From Rhizobium sp. L43 (lineage in GTDB: Bacteria > Pseudomonadota > Alphaproteobacteria > Rhizobiales > Rhizobiaceae): a DNA stretch of 64,000 nt. The position numbers and the translations under genes were made by a program. Positions 48,225 through 56,396 of the stretch are shown in pieces (within the stretch, counting starts at the first letter, position 1; every line of letters begins with the position of its first letter). The DNA is taken from assembly GCF_002531725.1 (NCBI RefSeq), contig NZ_NWSQ01000001.1, positions 124,001-188,000 on the forward strand, written 5' to 3'. The notes below the pieces were generated by a model. That model made no database searches. It had not been told where the DNA came from and saw only the letters and a program-made list of their open reading frames with translations.

Positions 48225-48926
48225 TCAATAAGACAGCTTCGGATACCAGTCCGGCGCCCGGCCTTCCGGCGTCGTGTCGATCACGGTCCAGAGCGGCATC
48301 AGGTCGGGGGCGCCGCGCGGATCCTCGCCGGGATCGGAGGTCACCTCGCCCATTTCCTGACTCCAGAAATGGCGGATGGTGCCGTCGCGGCGCGTGAAGA
48401 CATTATAGGCGGCGTCATCGCCGCCGCCTCTGCCGATGGCGTGGTAGTCGCGGCTATAATCGCCTGTCGTGTCGGAATAGAGCGGCAGGTGGTGCCAGCC
48501 GCGCTCCTTCTTGAAGGCGAGCAGCCTGTCGATCGGCGACAGCGCGACGACGGCAAGGGCGGCGCGCTGCTGGATGTCGGGCACTTCGCCGTCCCAGGCC
48601 GACAGCAGCGAGGTGCACATCGGGCATGGGCGCTCGCGTTCCGGGCCGAACATATAGCTGTAGACGATCAGCGTATCCTTGTCGGCGAAGAGTTCGGTCA
48701 GCGATATCGGCCCACCGGCGCCTTCGAAGCGATAGTCCTTTTTCACTTCGCCGCCCGGCGGCAGCGCCCGGCGCTGTTTCGCGACACGCTCGATATGGCG
48801 GCGCAATTCGATCTCTTCGGCGAGCAGCGCGTCGCGGGCGATGCGATATTCCTCGCTCTCATTGGGAAACTTTACGCCATTCTTTGCCGCAAGCACGGCG
48901 GCGGGGACCAGATGCCTGTTGTCCAT
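48225..48926 (-). CDS. DUF899 thioredoxin-like protein
   Basis: A 233-residue protein of the DUF899 family. Its start MDNRHL is preceded by GAAGGAGG; longer forms upstream look non-coding. Family features include EEIELRRHIERVAKQRRALP, then YRFEG, LIVYSYMFGPERERPCPMC with its CPMC pair, and YHAIGRGGGDDAAYNVF, with a C-terminal WTVIDTTPEGR. The fold is thioredoxin-like with a possible redox Cys pair, but no substrate is known. It converges with the J-domain gene. Confidence 0.88.
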   Translation of the reverse strand: MDNRHLVPAAVLAAKNGVKFPNESEEYRIARDALLAEEIELRRHIERVAKQRRALPPGGEVKKDYRFEGAGGPISLTELFADKDTLIVYSYMFGPERERPCPMCTSLLSAWDGEVPDIQQRAALAVVALSPIDRLLAFKKERGWHHLPLYSDTTGDYSRDYHAIGRGGGDDAAYNVFTRRDGTIRHFWSQEMGEVTSDPGEDPRGAPDLMPLWTVIDTTPEGRAPDWYPKLSY

Positions 48927-49101
48927 GACATATCCTCCTTCTATTGCCGCGCGTCTCTGACGCGCCAAGAACGTGCTGAAGCCGCAAAGGGAATAAGCAC
49001 ATCGTTGGCATGACGATCGGAGGATGCGAAAATCGACAGCGGCGGCGCGAAAAATCCGCCTTTGGGGAGCAACGGAACAGAAAAACTGCATAAGCGGACG
49101 G

Positions 49102-49135
49102 CAGCACCGGCATGAAGAACGTCATGCCGGTGCTG
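49102..49135 (-). terminator. Hairpin downstream of the quinone-reductase gene
   Basis: CAGCACCGGCATGA-N7-TCATGCCGGTGCTG is a perfect 14-bp stem about 35 bases past the stop of the minus-strand operon. A T-run (TTTTTCTG) lies only about 20 bases beyond the stem, so it may be a terminator or a mobile palindromic element. Confidence 0.5.
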
Positions 49136-49169
49136 TCGTCCGTGTGACGCCTGGCCGCGTCTTTGTCTC

Positions 49170-50072
49170 TCAGTGTTTGAGAACGACCTTCCCCGGAGCA
49201 CCTGCCGCAACCGCGCTCTGGGCAAGGCCGATCTGCTCCAGCGGGAAGGTGTGTGAAATCGGGATTACCAATTCACCGCTGGCGGCGGATGCCAGAACGG
49301 CGTCGAGCATGGTCGCGTCGGTGCGATGGTAGAGTTCGCGGATGATAATCCGGCTTCCGGCATTGGCGCCGTCCGGCACCGGAACGATGCTTGCAACCGT
49401 GCCACCGTCGCGGACGTGAGTGATGAGGTTGCCGGCCACCGGCCCGGCCGTGCTGATCGCATAGTCGAAGCTCGGGCTTGCGGCGGGAACCGTGATGTCG
49501 AGCGCCTCGCCCGCCAGCTCCCGGCCTTCGTTCAGCCGCTCGGGCCGGACCCCGGCAACCGGCTTTGCGCCGACCTGCTTGAGGTATTGGATGGCGGACC
49601 GTCCGACCGTGCCGAGACCGCCGGAAACGAGAACCCGGTCGCCAGCCTTGACGCCGAGCGCTTCGACGGTCTGCCGCCCAGTGAGACCTGCCTTGACCAG
49701 CGAGGCGCCCTGCTCGAAGCTGAGGGCAGCGGGCAGCCTTGCGATCGATGTGGCGGGAACGACACCATACTCTGCATGGGCGCCTTTGCCGTTTGCGGCA
49801 AAATCGGCGACAACCCGGTCGCCGACCGCAAAACCGGTCACGCCTTCGCCGAGTGCCGAGATGGTGCCGGCGGCGTCACCGCCGAGCACTGCCGGCAGCG
49901 GAAGCGGAATATACTGGGCCATGAAGCCCTGGCGGAGGATGAGATCGAAAGGATTGACGGCGGATGCCGCGATGTTGATCAGGACTTCGCCCGGTCCGGG
50001 CTTCGGTGTCGGAAGATCCGCGACTTCGAACTGATCGACATCACCGTAGGATTTGAGAAGTGCCGCTTGCAT
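49170..50072 (-). CDS. Zinc-less medium-chain alcohol dehydrogenase / quinone reductase-like protein
   Basis: A 300-residue MDR-superfamily oxidoreductase. Features are YGDVDQFEVADLPTPKPGPG, NPFDLILRQG, LGGDAAGTISALGEGVTGF, GDRVVADF and the NADPH motif VLVSGGLGTVGRSA near residue 150. It lacks the zinc-binding cysteines, as do quinone reductases. The start MQAALL follows GGAGA; the longer open frame upstream is not coding. It is the last gene of a four-gene minus-strand cluster, about 90 bases after the DoxX gene. Confidence 0.9.
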   Translation of the reverse strand: MQAALLKSYGDVDQFEVADLPTPKPGPGEVLINIAASAVNPFDLILRQGFMAQYIPLPLPAVLGGDAAGTISALGEGVTGFAVGDRVVADFAANGKGAHAEYGVVPATSIARLPAALSFEQGASLVKAGLTGRQTVEALGVKAGDRVLVSGGLGTVGRSAIQYLKQVGAKPVAGVRPERLNEGRELAGEALDITVPAASPSFDYAISTAGPVAGNLITHVRDGGTVASIVPVPDGANAGSRIIIRELYHRTDATMLDAVLASAASGELVIPISHTFPLEQIGLAQSAVAAGAPGKVVLKH

Positions 50073-50161
50073 TGCAGGTCTCCAGAATTTTCGTCTCGTT
50101 TGTGCCTGTGCCCGGCTGCCGCTCGACAGCCAGGCATGGGCGATTTCCGCATAGTGCCGTC

Positions 50162-50560
50162 TCAGGCCGTGGCGGAACGCCGCGCATTGTCGAGCGTCCA
50201 GGCTCCGCCGCCGGCAAAGGCGATGTAGAGGAAGATGAAGCAGAACAGGATGGCGGGCTCGCCCATGTTCAGCGAGGGCCAGAAACCATACGGCGTGTGG
50301 CCCATGAAATAGGCGGCAGCCATTTCGCCCGAAGCGATGAATGCCGCGATGCGCGTTTGAAATCCGACGAGCATCAGAGCTGAGGTGATCACTTCGATCG
50401 CTCCTGCTACCAGCAGGATGGCGGGCAGCGGATAGGGTACCCCTTGAATCGGACCCGGAAACTGCAGAAACTTCATGGTCGCGTGTTCGAGGAAGAGTAA
50501 GGCCGTTATGATGCGCAGAAGTGCAAGGACGTATGGCGTCCATTTGCCGGTATTGATCAT
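50162..50560 (-). CDS. DoxX-family membrane protein
   Basis: A 132-residue protein with four membrane helices. The DoxX pattern is visible: ALLRIITALLFLEHATMKFL, IEVITSALMLVGFQTRIAAF and AAYFMGHTPYGFWP. DoxX proteins are small inner-membrane proteins, often tied to thiol or sulphur redox balance. It is in a cluster with a thioredoxin-fold protein and a quinone reductase, which fits a redox-stress role. A clear ribosome site is not obvious. Confidence 0.88.
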   Translation of the reverse strand: MINTGKWTPYVLALLRIITALLFLEHATMKFLQFPGPIQGVPYPLPAILLVAGAIEVITSALMLVGFQTRIAAFIASGEMAAAYFMGHTPYGFWPSLNMGEPAILFCFIFLYIAFAGGGAWTLDNARRSATA

Positions 50561-50589
50561 CGAGTTTCTCCAAAGAGGTTGATGGGAGA

Positions 50590-50970
50590 TCAGGCGGCGG
50601 AGGCCGCCTTCTTGAGTTCCTGGTTTTCTTTCCAGAGCTTCATCGACATGGCGAAGACACCATCGACATAGTTCCGGTAAACCGTCATGCCTGCCGGATC
50701 GCGGCCGGCCTTCGCTGCGAAAAATGCAACGATATCATCGGATTCAGCAATGTAGCGGCCGGGCTCGAGCTGCGCCGAGGGAAAGCTCACCTTGTCGAGA
50801 TGCGGCGAAAGCTCCGCCCGGATCTTCTCCTCCTGCTCGGTTCCAGGAGTGAAGTCGCGGCTTTCCACGTCCGAGGCCAGCCCCGATTCCAGAAGAAAGA
50901 GGCGAACCTTGAGACAGAAGGGGCAGTTTTCCTTGAGGTAGACGATCGGCTTGAAGGTTTCGCTGGTCAT
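50590..50970 (-). CDS. Glutathione S-transferase N-terminal/glutaredoxin-like protein
   Basis: A 126-residue thioredoxin-fold protein. It has IVYLKENCPFCLKVRLFLLE with a CPFC redox pair near residue 16, a cis-Pro region (VSFPSAQLEPGRYIAESDDI) and a short helical tail. It lacks a full GST C-terminal domain, so it is closer to glutaredoxin-type proteins. The ATG (MTSETF) overlaps the stop of the dioxygenase gene by 4 bases, so the two are translationally coupled. Confidence 0.85.
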   Translation of the reverse strand: MTSETFKPIVYLKENCPFCLKVRLFLLESGLASDVESRDFTPGTEQEEKIRAELSPHLDKVSFPSAQLEPGRYIAESDDIVAFFAAKAGRDPAGMTVYRNYVDGVFAMSMKLWKENQELKKAASAA

Positions 50971-51815
50971 TGCGCGTCTCCATGTGATTGAGGGGTTGAG
51001 GGGACGCGGCCGAAACGGAAGCTCGATGCGGTAACCCCGCCGGCGAAGTCCTTCTGGTGATAGGTGGTGGCACCGGCTTCGTTCTCGGCGGCGCCGACCA
51101 CCACCATCAGCGGAATGAGGTGGTCTTCGCGCGGATGCGCCGCCCGGGCAGCCGGCGCCTGCTGCCACTCGATCAGCCGCTCGGTGCGCTTGTCGGAGGG
51201 CGCGTGGACCAGCGTTTCCTGAAGCCAGGCGTCGAAGCGGCGGGACGGCTCGTATCCGCCGGTGCCGCGCATGGCCGAAAGGTTGTGATAACTGAGACCG
51301 CTGCCGATGATCAGCACGCCCTCGTCACGCAAGGGCGCCAGCGCCCGGCCGACCCTGATGTGCAGCGCCGGATCGTAACCCGCATCCAGCGAAAGCTGCA
51401 CGACAGGAATGTTCTCTTCCGGATAGAGCGGCTTCATGATGCTGAACGTGCCGTGATCATAACCGCGCGTCGGATCAAGCGCCGCTTCGATGCCGCCCGT
51501 GCGAAGCAGCTGCTGCACGCGGTTTGCCAGATCAGGCGAACCCGGGGCATTGTAGGTGATGTGGTAGAGGTGTTCCGGAAAGCCGTGATAGTCGTAGACC
51601 ATGCCGGGCTTGACGCCCGACGATATGGCAAAACCCTCCTCTTCCCAGTGACCCGAGACGACGAGGATCGCCTTCGGCGCGCCGCCGAGTTCGGCGCGCA
51701 TGTCGACCAGCGACTGTTCGAGCACGTCGAAGTTGCGGCGGAATTCGCCGGTCATGTAGGGCCAGGGGCCACCGCCATGGCTGATGAAATAGGTCGGGAG
51801 TCGAGAGTCTGTCAC
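50967..51815 (-). CDS. LigB-type extradiol dioxygenase (DODA family)
   Basis: A 282-residue class III extradiol ring-cleavage dioxygenase of the 4,5-DOPA dioxygenase (YgiD) group. Metal-ligand motifs are FISHGGGPW near residue 10, SGHWEEEG near 54 and GYDHGTFSIMKPL near 117, with a late SYHNLSAM and HPREDHLIPL. It would open catecholic rings using Fe(II) or Zn. It is the first gene of the four-gene redox cluster and diverges from a LysR regulator 138 bases away. Confidence 0.92.
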   Translation of the reverse strand: MTDSRLPTYFISHGGGPWPYMTGEFRRNFDVLEQSLVDMRAELGGAPKAILVVSGHWEEEGFAISSGVKPGMVYDYHGFPEHLYHITYNAPGSPDLANRVQQLLRTGGIEAALDPTRGYDHGTFSIMKPLYPEENIPVVQLSLDAGYDPALHIRVGRALAPLRDEGVLIIGSGLSYHNLSAMRGTGGYEPSRRFDAWLQETLVHAPSDKRTERLIEWQQAPAARAAHPREDHLIPLMVVVGAAENEAGATTYHQKDFAGGVTASSFRFGRVPSTPQSHGDAQ

Positions 51816-51953
51816 CGCAATCGTCCTTTCGCATCATTGCCGCGAGCGTCGGCGGGCTTCGATGGGTGTTGTTGCGGAAGACTTTGATTTTTTCTCCATC
51901 ATTGATCAATGTGGCGGATATTGAAGAACCGTTTCCTGGATGTTGATGATCGA

Positions 51954-52853
51954 ATGGACACGTTGACGAGCCTGCGGGTGTTCTGCACCGTCGCCGAACT
52001 GAAAAGCTTCACCTCTGCCGCCGACCGCCTTGGCGTTTCGCCGGCCATGGCGAGCAAGCATGTGATGCAGCTCGAGAACCGGCTGGGGACACGGCTGCTC
52101 AACCGAACCAGCCGCCATGTCAGCCTGACGGAGACCGGGCGGCTTTATTTCAACCAGACCAGGGAGATGCTCGAACGGCTGGACGAGGTGGAAGACGCCA
52201 TCGGCAACGTGACGGTGGCTCCCCGTGGTACCTTGAAATTGAGTGCGCCGGTTTGGGCGGCAACCAACTATTTTACCGACATGCTGGCAGCGTATAATCG
52301 GCGCTACCCCGACGTCTGCCTGGACTTGGATCTCAGCGGCCGGCTGGTGAATCTGGTTGACGAAGGTTTCGATCTTGCGCTGCGGGCAACGTCGCAAGAC
52401 CGGCTCGATCCGGGCCTCGTCGCCCGCCCGCTGACGAATGTGCAGTTCCGTCTGATGGCCTCGCCTGATTATCTCGAGCGAACCGGGCGCCCGCAGAACA
52501 TCGCCGAACTCAACGGCCACGCACTGCTTCGCTACTCCGGCATCAACCTCGGGGAAAGCATGTCGCTGGAAGCTCCGGACGGACCACACAAGATCACCTT
52601 CCGCACCGTGATGCTGAGCGACAACGAGACAATTATGCACCTGGCGGCCCTGCGTGGCATGGGCCTGGCCTTCCTGCCGAAATGGATGGCCGAGCAGGAC
52701 ATCGAAGCCGGCCGGCTGGAGATCGTGCTTCCGGCCATTATGCTCGGCTTCAACAGCACACTTTACGCCGTATATCCGAGCCGCAAATATCTCTCGGCCA
52801 AGGTCCGCACCTTCATCGATTTTCTGACGGTGAGCACGCGGGAGATGGAATGA
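51954..52853 (+). CDS. LysR-family regulator, divergent from the dioxygenase cluster
   Basis: A 299-residue LysR regulator. The N-terminal helix-turn-helix is TLTSLRVFCTVAELKSFTSA, then ADRLGVSPAMASKHVMQLEN and LLNRTSRHVSLTETG; the rest is a substrate-binding domain of the AaeR/DmlR-like group. MDTLTSLRVF is the usual start; an ATG 15 codons upstream (51909) is less likely. Its divergent position suggests it controls the dioxygenase-GST-DoxX-quinone reductase cluster, probably in response to an aromatic or quinone. Confidence 0.9.
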   Translation: MDTLTSLRVFCTVAELKSFTSAADRLGVSPAMASKHVMQLENRLGTRLLNRTSRHVSLTETGRLYFNQTREMLERLDEVEDAIGNVTVAPRGTLKLSAPVWAATNYFTDMLAAYNRRYPDVCLDLDLSGRLVNLVDEGFDLALRATSQDRLDPGLVARPLTNVQFRLMASPDYLERTGRPQNIAELNGHALLRYSGINLGESMSLEAPDGPHKITFRTVMLSDNETIMHLAALRGMGLAFLPKWMAEQDIEAGRLEIVLPAIMLGFNSTLYAVYPSRKYLSAKVRTFIDFLTVSTREME

Positions 52854-52937
52854 TCTTCGCTCTCATTGGAACCGGACGCCATTCTTGCCACAAGCACGGC
52901 AGCGGCGCGAAAAACGGCGGCGAGAAAAAAATCCCAC

Positions 52938-53054
52938 TTCGGAATCCCGAAATTCCCCCGCTTCGGGATTCCGAAATCCGCCGCCTTTTCAGCGCCGTTG
53001 CCGCAGGGAAATATGCAATAATTCCAATGATGCAGCCAATTTCGGGATTCCGAA
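52938..53054. repeat. Three copies of a 14-bp near-palindrome upstream of a putative promoter
   Basis: TTCGGAATCCCGAA (52938-52951), TTCGGGATTCCGAA (52962-52975) and TTCGGGATTCCGAA (53041-53054) share one unit, TTCGGRATYCCGAA. The first two are 24 bases apart centre to centre and the third is 79 further on, next to a TATATAG box. This looks like a multi-site operator. The cognate regulator is unknown. Confidence 0.6.
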
Positions 53055-53068
53055 GTGCTATATAGACT

Positions 53069-53296
53069 ATGGAGGGAATTGCCGGCTATCGCCTCCAACA
53101 CGAACCCAAGGCCGTGGTCCACCCGATGTCCGAGAAGCAAAAAGGGCGCTCGACCCTTGCGGGGAGCGCCCTTATCCTGTCGGACAGCGAGCAGTTCGAC
53201 GACGTCGATACCACGCGCATCCATTTTTCAGGCAGGGCCGGTATATGTACCTTTTGTGAGGCGGTTTCAAGGGCGGTTCTTCACATCAGCCGCTAA
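53069..53296 (+). CDS. Doubtful short reading frame downstream of the palindromes
   Basis: An open frame of 75 residues starts 14 bases after the third palindrome. It has no ribosome site at the first ATG; an internal ATG at 53126 would give 56 residues (SEKQKGRSTLAGSALILSDS). It contains two Cys in GICTFCEAV. No family is recognised, and it overlaps a minus-strand terminator hairpin, so the transcript may instead be non-coding. Low confidence. Confidence 0.25.
   Translation: MEGIAGYRLQHEPKAVVHPMSEKQKGRSTLAGSALILSDSEQFDDVDTTRIHFSGRAGICTFCEAVSRAVLHISR
53142..53173 (-). terminator. Rho-independent terminator on the minus strand
   Basis: AAGGGCGCTC-N12-GAGCGCCCTT is a perfect 10-bp stem; on the minus strand it is followed by TTTGCTTC, giving a T-rich tail joined to the stem. 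It lies about 120 bases past the stop of the small minus-strand gene and probably ends it. Confidence 0.6.
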
Positions 53297-53475
53297 AAGG
53301 CTACGCCGGTCACGGGATTGACCACCGGCCGCTCACTTTTGTCCTTGACGCCTTCAGGCTGCACGGCCGGCGTCGCCATGGATTCTGCGTCAGCCGGCTC
53401 CGGCTTTTCCGGAACGGTTCCGACATCTTTGGGGCGGCGCTGTTCGGGCTTTACGTTTTCATCATTCGTCGACAT
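53293..53475 (-). CDS. Small proline- and charge-rich hypothetical protein
   Basis: A 60-residue protein. The ATG is preceded by AAAGGAGA with good spacing, which makes translation likely. Composition is dominated by Pro, Glu, Lys and Val (VKPEQRRPKDVGTVPEKPEP), so it is probably disordered. No known domain. A terminator follows downstream on the same strand, consistent with a single-gene transcript. Confidence 0.6.
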   Translation of the reverse strand: MSTNDENVKPEQRRPKDVGTVPEKPEPADAESMATPAVQPEGVKDKSERPVVNPVTGVAF

Positions 53476-53544
53476 TGTCCGTCTCCTTTCGAGGAAAAGT
53501 CACGGGCGCCGACATGGTTCCGATGACGGGATGGAGGATTGCCG

Positions 53545-54186
53545 ATGTCTGACAGGTTTCTGCTTCAAGGCCCCCATGATGCACGCTTCACCCTCCTTCT
53601 TGCGCATGGCGCCGGCGCGCCGATGGACTCGGCATCGATGACATCAGCGGCTGAGGCGCTCGCCGGCGTCGGTTTCCGTGTCGCACGCTTTGAATTCGCC
53701 TACATGGCGGCGCGGCGCACGGCGGAGGGTCGCAAGCCGCCGCCGCGCGCCGAAACGCTCAATCCCGAATACGAGGCGGCGATTGCAGAACTCGGCGTCA
53801 GCGGCCCGCTGATCATCGGCGGCAAGTCGATGGGCGGCCGGGTCGCCAGCATGATCGCCGACGATCTCCATCGTCAGGGGAAGGTCGCCGGCCTGCTCTG
53901 CCTCGGCTATCCCTTTCATCCCCCCGGCGAGCCGAAGAAACTCCGCACCGCCCATCTCACCAGGCTCGCGACATCGGCGCTGATCTGCCAGGGTACCCGC
54001 GACGAATTCGGCACGCGGGACGAGGTGCCGGGTTATGATCTCTCCGACCGGATCGAGATCCTCTGGCTGGAGGACGGCGACCACGACCTCAAGCCGCGCA
54101 AGACGATCTCCGGCTTCTCCGCCGCCGATCACCTCGCCACGATGGCGAAGACGGCAAAGGCGTGGGCCGAGCGGCTGCAGGTTTAG
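53545..54186 (+). CDS. Alpha/beta-hydrolase (dienelactone hydrolase/Tex30-like)
   Basis: A 213-residue compact hydrolase. The nucleophile serine lies in GGKSMGGRVAS near residue 91; the acid is probably in CQGTRDEFG and the histidine in EDGDHDLKPR. LLLAHGAGAPMDS forms the oxyanion region. The ATG at 53545 follows ATGGAGGA. These proteins match the KANL3/Tex30-like group; the substrate is unknown. It converges with the RES toxin gene. Confidence 0.85.
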   Translation: MSDRFLLQGPHDARFTLLLAHGAGAPMDSASMTSAAEALAGVGFRVARFEFAYMAARRTAEGRKPPPRAETLNPEYEAAIAELGVSGPLIIGGKSMGGRVASMIADDLHRQGKVAGLLCLGYPFHPPGEPKKLRTAHLTRLATSALICQGTRDEFGTRDEVPGYDLSDRIEILWLEDGDHDLKPRKTISGFSAADHLATMAKTAKAWAERLQV

Positions 54187-54209
54187 GCATCACCTCGCGA
54201 CTGTCGCCA

Positions 54210-54881
54210 TCAGGCCGCAAGCTTCCTGACATCGATGCGCCGGTCGGTGGCGAAAACGGTAATTTCGAAGTGATCGGCCTGCACCACGTCGCGAATGTTC
54301 TTCGGCCGGTGCGCGGCGATGTTGACGCCGCCTCGCAGCCGGACACTGTCATAGAGGATGCCGGCACCGCCGCTCGAGCGCAGCTGTTCGCCCAGCACCT
54401 GCGACGCCGCATAGCTGGTGCCGTCATAGACATCGGGCCGCAGCGTCTGTTCGCCGCGAATGTCGAGGTAATCGCCGATCAGCGTGGCCGAATAGCTTCG
54501 ATAGGTCCGTGCCATCGTCGCCACCCCGCGCGCCAAAGTCTCGCGCCGGAGGTGGTGGCCGACCTCGGCGGCGGCTGTCTTCAGATTGTCGGCGGCATAC
54601 CAGGCGCCGAGATCGGGGCCGTTGAAGCGCATGCCGCCGGGGGCGACATGCAGGAAGGCCGCCATGACGATGCTGGCGTTGGGCATGCCGTAAACCCATT
54701 GATCCCTGGGAAGCCGCTGGATGCGGTCGGCGACGAGACGGTCGTTGGTCCAGCCGACGAGCTCCATTACGGCTTCGAGATCGGCCGCCCTCGCCACCGT
54801 ATCGAAAAGCCCGATCGGCGGAAATTGCGACGGGATCAGCCGGCAGGACGGCCGCGGCGCCTGAGCATAACGGTCGCTCAC
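54210..54881 (-). CDS. RES-domain toxin of a RES-Xre toxin-antitoxin system
   Basis: A 223-residue RES-domain protein. RES toxins act as NAD+ phosphorylases that deplete NAD+. The family regions are an N-terminal CRLIPSQFPPIGLFDTVA, the core PGGMRFNGPDLGAWYAAD followed by a KTAAAEVGHHL helix, and a late GGAGILYDSVR. The ATG overlaps the antitoxin stop (ATGA at 54878-54881), so the toxin is made only after the antitoxin. The gene order antitoxin-toxin is normal for this class. Confidence 0.88.
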   Translation of the reverse strand: MSDRYAQAPRPSCRLIPSQFPPIGLFDTVARAADLEAVMELVGWTNDRLVADRIQRLPRDQWVYGMPNASIVMAAFLHVAPGGMRFNGPDLGAWYAADNLKTAAAEVGHHLRRETLARGVATMARTYRSYSATLIGDYLDIRGEQTLRPDVYDGTSYAASQVLGEQLRSSGGAGILYDSVRLRGGVNIAAHRPKNIRDVVQADHFEITVFATDRRIDVRKLAA

Positions 54882-55399
54882 CGGAAGACGATGTCCGCAT
54901 CTTCGTAAGGCGTGAAGGCTTCGTCGAGCCTGTTCGGCTGCATGTAGACACCGCCTCGGGCGCCATCGAGAAATCGGCGGACGGTTATCATCCCGTCCTG
55001 GGTTCCGTTCGTCACCACGTCAAGCGGCGGATGCCCGCCGAAAACCGGCGCCTGATGCGGCATGCGCAGCCAGGCGACGCCGGCGCGGTCATCGGCAAAA
55101 AGCACGCCGAGCGCCTGATGAATGCCGAGCACCGCGGAGATCCGGGTCAGCGTATCGACATCAAGGATGAAAGTGCCGTGCTCGCGCGCCTGCTTGGCCC
55201 AGCTGTGGTAGGTCGACCGAGAGGGATAGCCGAGCATCAGCAGCCGCTGTTCTTCGTTCAAGCCCCAGAGATCGGCGATCGCCAGGAAGGTTCGCAAGGC
55301 CGGCGCGCTCAACCGCCGGCGGTTTGCCGGGGCAAAGCGTCCGGTTTCCAGCCGCTGCCGCCCCTGGTCTTCCCGATCCCTGCGTCGTGCGTGCGGCAT
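54878..55399 (-). CDS. Xre/MbcA/ParS-type antitoxin of the RES-Xre system
   Basis: A 173-residue protein with a DNA-binding Xre-like N-terminal part (LSAPALRTFLAIADLWGLNE, then QRLLMLGYPSRSTYHSWAKQ) and the MbcA/ParS toxin-binding domain (LTRISAVLGIHQALGVLFAD, WLRMPH, PLDVVTNGTQDGMITVRRFL). The end ARGG falls in the region expected to plug the toxin active site. The ATG (MPHARR) follows AGGAGAG. It probably binds the toxin and represses its own operon. Confidence 0.88.
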   Translation of the reverse strand: MPHARRRDREDQGRQRLETGRFAPANRRRLSAPALRTFLAIADLWGLNEEQRLLMLGYPSRSTYHSWAKQAREHGTFILDVDTLTRISAVLGIHQALGVLFADDRAGVAWLRMPHQAPVFGGHPPLDVVTNGTQDGMITVRRFLDGARGGVYMQPNRLDEAFTPYEDADIVFR

Positions 55400-55421
55400 A
55401 GCGCTCTCCTGTCTTGAATTA

Positions 55422-55450
55422 GACATAGTCCAAATATGGGCAAACATCAA
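55422..55450 (-). promoter_or_regulatory. Candidate promoter of the RES-Xre operon
   Basis: On the minus strand TTGATG and TATGTC are separated by 17 bases, placing a start site close to the antitoxin ribosome site. The match to the -10 consensus is moderate. It lies in the 72-base gap between the antitoxin and pcaQ. Confidence 0.3.
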
Positions 55451-55471
55451 TCAAATTTAAAGAGCCGGGCG

Positions 55472-56389
55472 TCAGGAAAGCTCCGCTGCCGCCTCGCGGA
55501 TCGTCTGCATCAGGATCGATTGCGGCGCCGACGGCACGGCATCAGCGCGCATCGTCAACCCCACAGGCCCCCTGGTTTCGCCGGTATCGACCGGCAGCAG
55601 CGCCAGCCGCCCGTCGGCGACATCGTCGGCCACCACGCCGTTGGAAATAATCCAGATCGCATCGCTTGCCCTGAGGAAGGCGCGGCCGAAAGAATCCGAC
55701 ACCGTCTCGATCTGGTTCGGCAGGCTCGCGACGCCGTTGGCGATGAGGAAATTTTCAACCACCGGCCGGATGATCGAACCCCGGGTTGGCATCAGCACCG
55801 TGTAGTCGCCGAAACCTGAAAACAGCGATCGCCGGCCGTCGAGCAGCGGATGGCCGGCGCGCACGGCAAACACCACCTGCTCGGAATAGAGATGTTCGAA
55901 GGAAAAGCCCGCCATCTTTTCGGCGCCTGCCAGGCGGCCGACGACGAGGTCCAGATCGCCGACACGAAGTTGCTCCAGGAGCACGGCATTCTCGCCGGTG
56001 ACGATCTTCACCCGGCTCCAGGTCCGCTCCTTGAGGAAGAGTTCCATCGCTCGCGGCATGATCCGCGACGACACCGTCGGCAGCGCGCCGATCCGGATCG
56101 GCGGCGCATCGGAAAACTGCTCCTGCGAGACGGAATCGAGACCCTGGCGCAGCGCCGTCAGCGCCGCTCCGGCATGGCGCAGGAAGACCTCGCCGTAGCG
56201 GGTGATCTTGATGCCGCGGCCGTCGCGTTCGAAGACGGCAACACCCAGCGCCTGTTCCAGCTCGCGGATCGTCTTCGTCACCGCCGGCTGGCTGACATGC
56301 AGCAATTCGGCCGCCTTCATGACGCTCTTCTGCCGCGCCACCTCGACAAAGGTCTGCAGATGACGAAACTTGACGCGGCTGTCGATCAT
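55472..56389 (-). CDS. pcaQ: LysR-type activator of the pca operon
   Basis: A 305-residue LysR regulator. The helix-turn-helix is FRHLQTFVEVARQKSVMKAA, then ELLHVSQPAVTKTIRELEQA; the ligand domain is typical of PcaQ/GbpR-type proteins. It diverges from pcaD-C-H-G-B, the layout known for PcaQ in Rhizobium, Agrobacterium and Sinorhizobium, where it activates in response to beta-carboxy-cis,cis-muconate or carboxymuconolactone. The start MIDSRVKF is preferred; an ATG three codons earlier (56398) overlaps the putative PcaQ box. Confidence 0.93.
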   Translation of the reverse strand: MIDSRVKFRHLQTFVEVARQKSVMKAAELLHVSQPAVTKTIRELEQALGVAVFERDGRGIKITRYGEVFLRHAGAALTALRQGLDSVSQEQFSDAPPIRIGALPTVSSRIMPRAMELFLKERTWSRVKIVTGENAVLLEQLRVGDLDLVVGRLAGAEKMAGFSFEHLYSEQVVFAVRAGHPLLDGRRSLFSGFGDYTVLMPTRGSIIRPVVENFLIANGVASLPNQIETVSDSFGRAFLRASDAIWIISNGVVADDVADGRLALLPVDTGETRGPVGLTMRADAVPSAPQSILMQTIREAAAELS

Positions 56390-56396
56390 CGCTCGC

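Noticed and set aside
52763..53224. A 153-codon minus-strand frame across the three palindromes.
   Set aside because: Its apparent internal repeat (FGIPK) is only the translation of the palindromes, it overlaps the LysR gene end, and the terminator hairpin lies within it.
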